From Bacillota bacterium (lineage in GTDB: Bacteria > Bacillota > Clostridia > Acetivibrionales > DTU013): a stretch of DNA of 11,407 nucleotides. This document shows, in pieces, positions 6,820 through 11,407 of this stretch (positions are counted from its first letter, which is position 1; every line of letters begins with the position of its first letter). The position numbers and the translations under genes are program-made. The notes beneath the pieces are model-generated. The model worked only from the letters and a program-made list of their open reading frames with translations. It was not told the origin of the DNA and did no database searches. Location: positions 1-11,407 of the forward strand of contig JAEYOM010000039.1 in NCBI GenBank assembly GCA_023411715.1, read 5' to 3'.

Positions 6820-6873
6820 ACATGGCCATGTACTGTGAACGGCCATAGAAATTTATGACCGTTCACAGTACAT
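6820..6873. repeat. Perfect 15-bp inverted repeat overlapping a 12-bp palindrome
   Basis: ATGTACTGTGAACGG (6828-6842) is matched exactly by CCGTTCACAGTACAT (6859-6873). After one mismatch the stem continues with CATA/TATG (6844-6847, 6854-6857) around a 6-nt loop. The left arm shares its first four bases with the palindrome ACATGGCCATGT (6820-6831), so the two structures compete. Neither side has a T-tract, so an intrinsic terminator is unlikely. It lies 70 nt before the phosphohexomutase start, in its presumed leader. Confidence 0.85.
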
Positions 6874-6941
6874 AATGAAAACCAAAAGCAGAACTTGGAT
6901 ACCAGTAAGGATTCCCAAAATATGTTACTTAAGGTGGGATA

Positions 6942-8360
6942 ATGATGATCAAATTTGGAACCGGCGGTTGGCGCGCACTTATCGGCGAAGACTTTACGAA
7001 GGAGAACGTTTGTATACTGGCCCAGGCCGTCGCTGATGTAATGAAGGAAGAGAAATCCGCCAAAAGAGGCTTCGTAATAGGGTATGACAGACGCTTCCTC
7101 TCCGACAAGGCGGCTGTTTGGATCGCCGAGGTCATGGCGGGCAACGGGATCAAGTCATATTTCATAGATAAGGTAGCGCCGACGCCGCTTGTTATGTTCA
7201 CGGTCAAATGCCTGCTGACGGAATACGGCTGTGCGATCACGGCGAGCCACAACCCCGCCGATTACAACGGCGTCAAGGTCTTTACGCGGGGCGGCCGCGA
7301 TGCGACGGAGGAAGTAACGGCGGAGATAGAAAAAAGGCTGGCAGGAATCGATTCCGGCAAAGTATTGCGCATGGATTATGAACAGGGCCACAAAACCGGA
7401 TTGATCGAGGAGATCGATCCTTTCAATGAATATATAGACACCATCCTCGGGATGATCGATATAGACGCAATCAAGCGAAGAAAGCTTAAGATCGTTCTGG
7501 ATCCTATGTTCGGAGTTTCAAAAACCTGCCTGCAAACCATACTGATCACAGCGAGGTGCGAACTGGCCGTAATTAACGACAGACATGACACGTTGTTCGG
7601 CGGCAGGCTTCCTTCCCCAGGCACTCACACTTTGAACCATTTAAGGAACATCGTCGTTGAAAGGGGCTATGATATCGGTATCGGGACGGATGGCGACGCC
7701 GACCGCCTAGGAATAATCGACGAAAAAGGTGATTTCATTCATCCCAACAACATCCTCGCGCTGCTGTATTATTACCTGCTGAAATACAAGGGCTGGAATG
7801 GCGGCGTGGTAAGGAACCTTGCCACCACACACCTGCTCGATAAAATAGCACGGGATTTCGGGGAAGAGTGTTACGAGGTTCCCGTAGGGTTCAAGCACAT
7901 AAGCTCAATGATAGATCAGAAACAAGCGCTGATCGGAGGAGAAAGCAGCGGCGGTCTGACTATAAGAGGGCATATCAGCGGCAAGGACGGGATCTTTGCG
8001 GCAAGTCTCCTGATCGAGCTGCTGAGCGTCACAGGTAAAAGCCTGTCCGAGCTGCTTGAAGAGATCAATCAGAAATATGGTTACTTCTATATGTCGGAGA
8101 ACGACCTGCGCTTTGATGCAGAAACTAACGCCAGGCTGATGGATAAGCTTTTCGTCCGCAGGGAAGTTCCTGATCTGGGCTATGAGATCGACCACGTCGG
8201 GTATACGGACGGCATTAAGATATATTTCGAAAACGGCGGCTGGATCGTCGTCAGATTTTCAGGGACCGAACCGCTGCTGCGTATATTTGCAGAAATGTCC
8301 AATGAAGAAGCTGCAAACGCCGTAAGCGAAAGGATGAAGCAGTTTCTGGGGCTAAAGTGA
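6942..8360 (+). CDS. Phosphoglucomutase/phosphomannomutase family protein
   Basis: A 472-residue cytosolic alpha-D-phosphohexomutase, predicted to interconvert hexose-1-phosphate and hexose-6-phosphate via a phosphoserine enzyme. All four active-site loops are present: the catalytic serine loop TASHNP at 100-105 (Ser102), the metal loop TDGDADR at 249-255, the sugar-binding loop GESSGG at 333-338 and the phosphate-binding RFSGTEP at 438-444. It begins FGTGGWRALIGEDF, as expected for this family. The length is typical for the bacterial enzymes of about 450-480 residues. Glucose versus mannose specificity cannot be read safely; the GESSGG form, in place of GEESGG or GEMSGH, fits a phosphoglucomutase-like subgroup. 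Two adjacent ATGs (6942 and 6945) share AAGGTGGG; the second has the better 6-nt spacing. It is transcribed away from the sugar transporter operon. The gene ends 10 bp before the -35 of the next promoter, and no terminator is seen. Confidence 0.92.
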   Translation: MMIKFGTGGWRALIGEDFTKENVCILAQAVADVMKEEKSAKRGFVIGYDRRFLSDKAAVWIAEVMAGNGIKSYFIDKVAPTPLVMFTVKCLLTEYGCAITASHNPADYNGVKVFTRGGRDATEEVTAEIEKRLAGIDSGKVLRMDYEQGHKTGLIEEIDPFNEYIDTILGMIDIDAIKRRKLKIVLDPMFGVSKTCLQTILITARCELAVINDRHDTLFGGRLPSPGTHTLNHLRNIVVERGYDIGIGTDGDADRLGIIDEKGDFIHPNNILALLYYYLLKYKGWNGGVVRNLATTHLLDKIARDFGEECYEVPVGFKHISSMIDQKQALIGGESSGGLTIRGHISGKDGIFAASLLIELLSVTGKSLSELLEEINQKYGYFYMSENDLRFDAETNARLMDKLFVRREVPDLGYEIDHVGYTDGIKIYFENGGWIVVRFSGTEPLLRIFAEMSNEEAANAVSERMKQFLGLK

Positions 8361-8370
8361 AACAGCCTTC

Positions 8371-8399
8371 TTGACAGCACACCTACAGTGTGTTAACAT
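8371..8399 (+). promoter_or_regulatory. Promoter of the BlaI-M56 operon
   Basis: TTGACA (8371-8376) and TAACAT (8394-8399) are separated by exactly 17 bp, the best sigma-A promoter in the window. The spacer contains CACAC-ctaca-GTGTG (8378-8382 / 8388-8392), a short dyad with ACA/TGT half-sites. Transcription would start near 8406, about 37 nt before the repressor start codon. Confidence 0.75.
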
Positions 8400-8401
8400 G
8401 C

Positions 8402-8430
8402 ATTTACAACTACAGCATGTGTGTGTAAAT
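8402..8430 (+). promoter_or_regulatory. Dyad operator, probable BlaI-family autoregulatory site
   Basis: ATTTACA (8402-8408) and TGTAAAT (8424-8430) form a perfect dyad centred on 8416. Inside it lies a second, concentric pair, ACA (8412-8414) and TGT (8418-8420). BlaI/MecI/CopY repressors recognise TACA/TGTA half-sites, which fits. The element covers the predicted start point and ends directly before GGAGG (8431-8435), so repressor binding would block its own transcription. Confidence 0.6.
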
Positions 8431-8442
8431 GGAGGCCTGTAT

Positions 8443-8829
8443 ATGGGAAATTTTCAACAAATGTCTGATTCTGAACTGGAAATTATACAGATCATATGGT
8501 CAAATAATGGTTCTGCTTCATTTGCAAAAATAACATCCGAATTGAAGAAGAAATCGAAAGCCTATAAAACTAACACTATTTTAACATTCCTTTCACGTTT
8601 GGCAGAAAAAAATAAGCTTATTGTAGAAAAAAGAGGTCGACTGAATGAATATATCGCCCTAATATCAGAAACCGAGTACATGTCCGAACAGACAAAATAT
8701 TTTTTGGAAAAAGTGTACCGAGGAAATGCTAAAAATCTTGTTTCCTCCCTTTTGAAACAGGATTATCTCACTTCCAATGATATTGAAGAACTAAGCAAGT
8801 TCTGGAATGGAGGTGAGAAGGTAAAATGA
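8443..8829 (+). CDS. BlaI/MecI/CopY-family transcriptional repressor
   Basis: A 128-residue winged-helix repressor, matching the usual length of about 120-130. The N-terminal domain begins SDSELEIIQIIWSNNGSASFAKI (residues 8-30) and carries the recognition helix in YKTNTILTFLSRLAEKN (41-57). The wing is LIVEKRGRLNEYIAL (59-73). The C-terminal dimerisation helices follow (EKVYRGNAKNLVSSLLKQ, NDIEELSKFW). Staphylococcal BlaI/MecI are inactivated by cleavage at Asn101-Phe102; here the corresponding stretch reads LVSSLLKQ, so that dipeptide is absent. I chose the ATG at 8443, with GGAGG 7 nt upstream. An in-frame TTG at 8371 is the promoter -35 and not a start. The gene overlaps the M56 peptidase gene by 4 bp (ATGA), a standard blaI-blaR1 coupling. 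It probably represses this operon and possibly distant targets. Confidence 0.93.
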   Translation: MGNFQQMSDSELEIIQIIWSNNGSASFAKITSELKKKSKAYKTNTILTFLSRLAEKNKLIVEKRGRLNEYIALISETEYMSEQTKYFLEKVYRGNAKNLVSSLLKQDYLTSNDIEELSKFWNGGEKVK

Positions 8830-11000
8830 ATGCTTTGCTTATAAGGTATCTTTCATTATCCGTATCCGGATTGATATTAGCTCTCATTCTGTTTTTTCTA
8901 AAGCCTCTATTGAAAGATAGAATAAGTAAAACCTGGCAATATTATGTGTGGATTATAGTGATTATTAGGCTATTGGTTCCTTATTCTCCATATATTTTGA
9001 ATATTGATAAGCTATATCAACACACTGACAATCCTGTCGCTATCCAAGAAGAAACGAAAAGTAACCAATATTCTCCCACTGTCAATAACATCTTAATTTC
9101 GTCTCAATCAGCACAGGAGACAGACAGCGCAGTTCCCTCCGGTGAAAAAACCCGCCATAGCTGGAATCAGATAATGGACTACGCCTGGTTACTATGGATA
9201 GTGATAGCTTTCGGTCTATTTGTATATAAGGTAATTAACTACAATAGATATATTCGATATATCAAAATGAACAAATTTGTTCTAACAAACCCCGATATGC
9301 AAAGAGCCTTCAAGAGAGCATGTACTGAAGCCGGTATTAAAAAACCTCTAAATATATATATACATAACTCGATTATAACTCCTGCGCTTATAGGTTTTAT
9401 CAATCCTTTTATTGTGATTCCAAATTCCGAAATAAGCGAGGTAGAAATATTCAATATATTCATTCACGAATTGACCCATTATAAACGTATGGATATTATT
9501 TACAAATGGGCAGCTCAAATCACTGCCTGCATACATTGGTTTAACCCGATTGTTTATCTTATAATCAAAGAAATCAACAGGGATTGTGAACTATCTTGTG
9601 ATGAAGCAATTATAAAGAAAATGGATACCGAGGAAAGACGGCAATATGGAAACACATTACTATCGTCTGTTAAAATAAGCAGAATTCATGTAGGTACAGA
9701 TGTGTCGCTTCCGTTAAGTGAGGATGCTAAAATATTGAAGGAAAGGTTAAGTTCTATTATGAAATTTAAAAATAAAGCTATATCAACTATCGTATTTACC
9801 ATTGCATTAACTTTTGCAATGTTCTTTTGCTCAACCTTTATAGTGACTTATGCAATGACAGAAATGCCTGCTGCTGATACAAAAGCCAGATCGTCTCTTA
9901 AAACGCATCCCGACAATGCCAAATTTACTGCAATTGATAGTAATAAGGCAACTACAATAAATATTTATATCAGCACTGCTTCGGTGAATTTAAAAACCAC
10001 TGATAATGGTACATTTAGATTGAGCTACACAGGAAAAGCAAATACAAATTATAAAGCTAGTGTAGAAATGAGTGGAGCCGATAAAGAAATCGCAATTAAT
10101 ATTACCGGCAAAACACAGAAAATCTCCTCCATAGAGAATTTAACCGAGCTAGATACAGTTACGCTTGAAATACCTGATAAAGCCTATAATAATATCAGTG
10201 TTATAAATATACATGGTGTTCTGGATATCTGTGAAATGAATGCACCAATCACTGTTAGTGATGAAAAAGGCATCATCAATCTAAATCACTCTGACCTGAC
10301 AAGAGGAAGCTACTCGCTGAAAACCAATCGCGGCATCATAAATGTTGAAATAGATTCTCTTCTTACCTATATGAAAATTGAAAATACTAATGGTATTGCT
10401 AGTATTAAATTCAATAAAGAGCCTGCTTATGGTAAATTCTTTATTAATATCAAGGGTGGACAGAACTCAATTACGCTTCCTAAAGGTTGGGATAAATTTA
10501 TTTCCAAAAAAGACACTGACCTAGACGATAACCCCTCCTTATACATAAACAATCACATTGGAATTACAGATGTGATTGTTAACGATAAATCAGAGGGAGA
10601 TTCAGTTCACATGAATATAGCAACAATACTTAACGAAAAATATTATCTGATAGAAACCGAGGAGGACTTAAGAGCAATTGGCGGTGGTCCTTATTCACTC
10701 TCAGACAATTATATGCTAAACAAAGACATAACACTAACAAAAGAGTGGAAAGCCATCGGGGATGACGATGCCCCTTTCACTGGAAAATTTGAAGGAAATG
10801 GCCGTACGATCAGCAATTTAACGATGACAGATAAGAAAGCTAAATTTATAGGGTTATTCGGGGTGGCGGAAGGAGCAACAATACATAATGTAACCTTGAT
10901 CAATGCCAATATAGCCAATGCCGGCAGTAAAGGCAGATCCATAGGAGCAATTGTTGCAATTGCGATAGACAGTGAGGTCTCAGATTGCTGGGTTGAATAA
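8826..11000 (+). CDS. BlaR1-like M56 membrane metallopeptidase with DUF4097/GLUG-like ectodomain
   Basis: A 724-residue sensor-protease predicted to sit in the membrane and relay an external signal by inactivating the adjacent BlaI repressor. Hydrophobic segments lie near residues 3-25, 37-57, 117-137 and 319-343, the BlaR1 topology. The cytoplasmic zinc protease between helices 3 and 4 is intact: HELTH at 214-218 and the acidic ligand region NRDCELSCDEA at 251-261. The ectodomain (344-724) does not resemble the penicillin-binding sensor of BlaR1, and I see none of its SxxK or KTG motifs. Residues about 375-560 are repeating short beta strands like DUF4097 (INIYISTASVNLKTT, IINLNHSDL, GIINVEID). 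Residues about 605-722 resemble a GLUG-type unit (EEDLRAIGG, NYMLNKDITL, FTGKFEGNGRTISNLT, IGLFG, NVTLINANI, GAIV, SDCWV). The sequence stops after one such unit, with a repeat element just beyond, so the C-terminus may be truncated. The gene is distinctly AT-rich. Confidence 0.88.
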   Translation: MNALLIRYLSLSVSGLILALILFFLKPLLKDRISKTWQYYVWIIVIIRLLVPYSPYILNIDKLYQHTDNPVAIQEETKSNQYSPTVNNILISSQSAQETDSAVPSGEKTRHSWNQIMDYAWLLWIVIAFGLFVYKVINYNRYIRYIKMNKFVLTNPDMQRAFKRACTEAGIKKPLNIYIHNSIITPALIGFINPFIVIPNSEISEVEIFNIFIHELTHYKRMDIIYKWAAQITACIHWFNPIVYLIIKEINRDCELSCDEAIIKKMDTEERRQYGNTLLSSVKISRIHVGTDVSLPLSEDAKILKERLSSIMKFKNKAISTIVFTIALTFAMFFCSTFIVTYAMTEMPAADTKARSSLKTHPDNAKFTAIDSNKATTINIYISTASVNLKTTDNGTFRLSYTGKANTNYKASVEMSGADKEIAINITGKTQKISSIENLTELDTVTLEIPDKAYNNISVINIHGVLDICEMNAPITVSDEKGIINLNHSDLTRGSYSLKTNRGIINVEIDSLLTYMKIENTNGIASIKFNKEPAYGKFFINIKGGQNSITLPKGWDKFISKKDTDLDDNPSLYINNHIGITDVIVNDKSEGDSVHMNIATILNEKYYLIETEEDLRAIGGGPYSLSDNYMLNKDITLTKEWKAIGDDDAPFTGKFEGNGRTISNLTMTDKKAKFIGLFGVAEGATIHNVTLINANIANAGSKGRSIGAIVAIAIDSEVSDCWVE

Positions 11001-11011
11001 TATTTTCGAAA

Positions 11012-11045
11012 CGCAGGGACGGTTCTTTTGTTTCACTTTCCTGCG
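11012..11045. repeat. REP-like hairpin element after the M56 peptidase gene
   Basis: CGCAGG (11012-11017) pairs exactly with CCTGCG (11040-11045) around GGACGGTTCTTTTGTTTC-type sequence. The core AGGGACGGTTCTTTTG resembles, from memory, dispersed short palindromic elements in clostridial genomes. CCTGCGAG recurs exactly 40 bp further on (11080-11087) within an unusually GC-rich stretch. The hairpin starts 11 bp after the peptidase stop. It could also serve as a weak terminator, but no T-tract follows it. Confidence 0.5.
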
Positions 11046-11289
11046 AGCACAACCTAAATCGCATGGCGGGGCTGCGTGGCCTGCGAGGATGCGGGATGAA
11101 AGCTCCAAGCGATCCTAAAGCTCCTGCCTTGAGTCTTTTATATATTTGACCGTGTGGAAAATTATTGATATTATTATTACAAATTATTTTCAATAAGGTC
11201 CTTGACACAATTGCGAGGGGCGTAGCTTGGATTTTATATTTGAAAATATTAATGTGAAGTAAGGGTTACTTAATTAGCGGAGGGATGAA

Positions 11290-11407
11290 ATGAACAGTAG
11301 ATTAGAATTCGATTCAGAATTTAGTAATGTAAAATATATTGAGAAGGATAATGTAATATTACTGACTTGGAAGAAATTTTGCTGCTTTGAAAATTATAGG
11401 AAACCAA
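11290..11407 (+). CDS. N-terminus of a conserved hypothetical protein (partial, runs off right edge)
   Basis: Thirty-nine codons are visible, starting at an ATG with GGAGGG 5 nt upstream. A slightly earlier ATG at 11285 reads ATG-AAA-TGA and can be excluded. The peptide begins MNSRLEFDSEFSNVKYIEKD and continues with NVILLTWKKFCCFENYRKP. The pattern of a hydrophobic strand, then W-K-x-F, then E-x-Y-R-K-P resembles the opening of small SpoIIAA/STAS-like proteins, but too little is present to assign a family. It is preceded by about 290 bp without a gene. That stretch holds the REP-like element and an isolated TTGACA (11202-11207), for which I find no well-placed -10. Confidence 0.6.
   Translation, partial: MNSRLEFDSEFSNVKYIEKDNVILLTWKKFCCFENYRKP

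Larger units (their letters stand above)
6460..6941. promoter_or_regulatory. Divergent intergenic region with promoters and several inverted repeats
   Basis: These 482 bp hold no convincing gene. Toward the transporter operon, the minus strand has a -10-like TATACT (plus 6557-6562) with a poor -35, preceded by two TTGGTAT direct repeats (plus-strand spelling; 6596-6602 and 6616-6622) spaced 20 bp apart. ATGTT-ATAA-AACAT forms a small dyad overlapping the second repeat. Toward the phosphohexomutase there is a perfect TATAAT (6758-6763) without a consensus -35. Just upstream lies the inverted repeat GACAAATTT / AAATTTGTC. The roughly 180-nt leader then contains nested palindromes (6803-6873). 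The ribosome binding site AAGGTGGG lies at 6931-6938. Promoter positions are inferred from motifs only. Confidence 0.45.

Noticed and set aside
6596..6838. 80-residue plus-strand open frame in the intergenic region
   Set aside because: It starts with TTG, has no ribosome binding site, shows no recognisable composition and overlaps the inverted repeats.
6828..6873. Intrinsic terminator at the 15-bp inverted repeat
   Set aside because: Neither strand has a run of T after the stem (AATGAAAACC on one side, GGCCATGTGC on the other).
8371..8442. TTG start giving a 152-residue BlaI protein
   Set aside because: The TTG is the promoter -35 (TTGACA), and the extension shows no family similarity. The ATG at 8443 has GGAGG and yields the normal length.
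8826..11000. Beta-lactam resistance sensor
   Set aside because: The ectodomain lacks penicillin-binding motifs and resembles DUF4097/GLUG-type sequence. No beta-lactamase or PBP gene is next to it.
10900..11208. 102-residue minus-strand frame across the end of the M56 gene
   Set aside because: It spans the REP-like repeat and overlaps the coding end of the peptidase. It has no ribosome binding site or family features.

Overview
The window looks like part of a low-to-mid GC Firmicute chromosome, most likely a member of the Clostridia that lives on carbohydrates. The pointers are strong GGAGG-type ribosome binding sites, an LplB/LplC-type sugar ABC transporter encoded without its own ATPase, a BlaI/M56 (BlaR1-like) gene pair, and a short GGGACGGTTCTTTTG-type element of a kind I associate from memory with clostridial genomes. 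No species can be named from the sequence alone.

Layout. Left of about 6460 everything reads on the minus strand. The upstream block encodes two transporter permeases (6459-5467 and 5454-4528) and a solute-binding protein (4395-2866), and it ends at a long hairpin (2767-2817). A second minus-strand block follows with its own candidate extended -10 promoter: a GH20-type beta-N-acetylhexosaminidase (2612-693), a GNAT acetyltransferase (682-182) and the first 54 codons of a membrane protein that leaves the window (163-1). The 482-bp gap 6460-6941 separates divergent transcription units and is rich in inverted repeats. To its right, on the plus strand, lies a phosphoglucomutase/phosphomannomutase-family enzyme (6942-8360). 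After it comes an AT-rich, probably separately acquired pair: a BlaI-family repressor (8443-8829) and an M56 membrane metallopeptidase (8826-11000). The peptidase has a C-terminal ectodomain made of DUF4097-like and GLUG-like segments instead of a penicillin-binding sensor. A REP-like hairpin follows immediately, and a new gene begins at 11290 and runs off the right edge.

How the parts may work together. The transporter would import an oligosaccharide. The GH20 enzyme would release N-acetylhexosamine or a related sugar, and the phosphohexomutase would interconvert hexose-1- and hexose-6-phosphates. This is inferred from neighbourhood only. The BlaI/M56 pair appears independent of the sugar genes. 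It has a promoter with a good -35 and an acceptable -10 (TTGACA-17-TAACAT) and nested dyads that fit autorepression. The main point of interest is this pair: a proteolytic BlaR1-type signalling module whose outer domain suggests it senses something other than beta-lactams.
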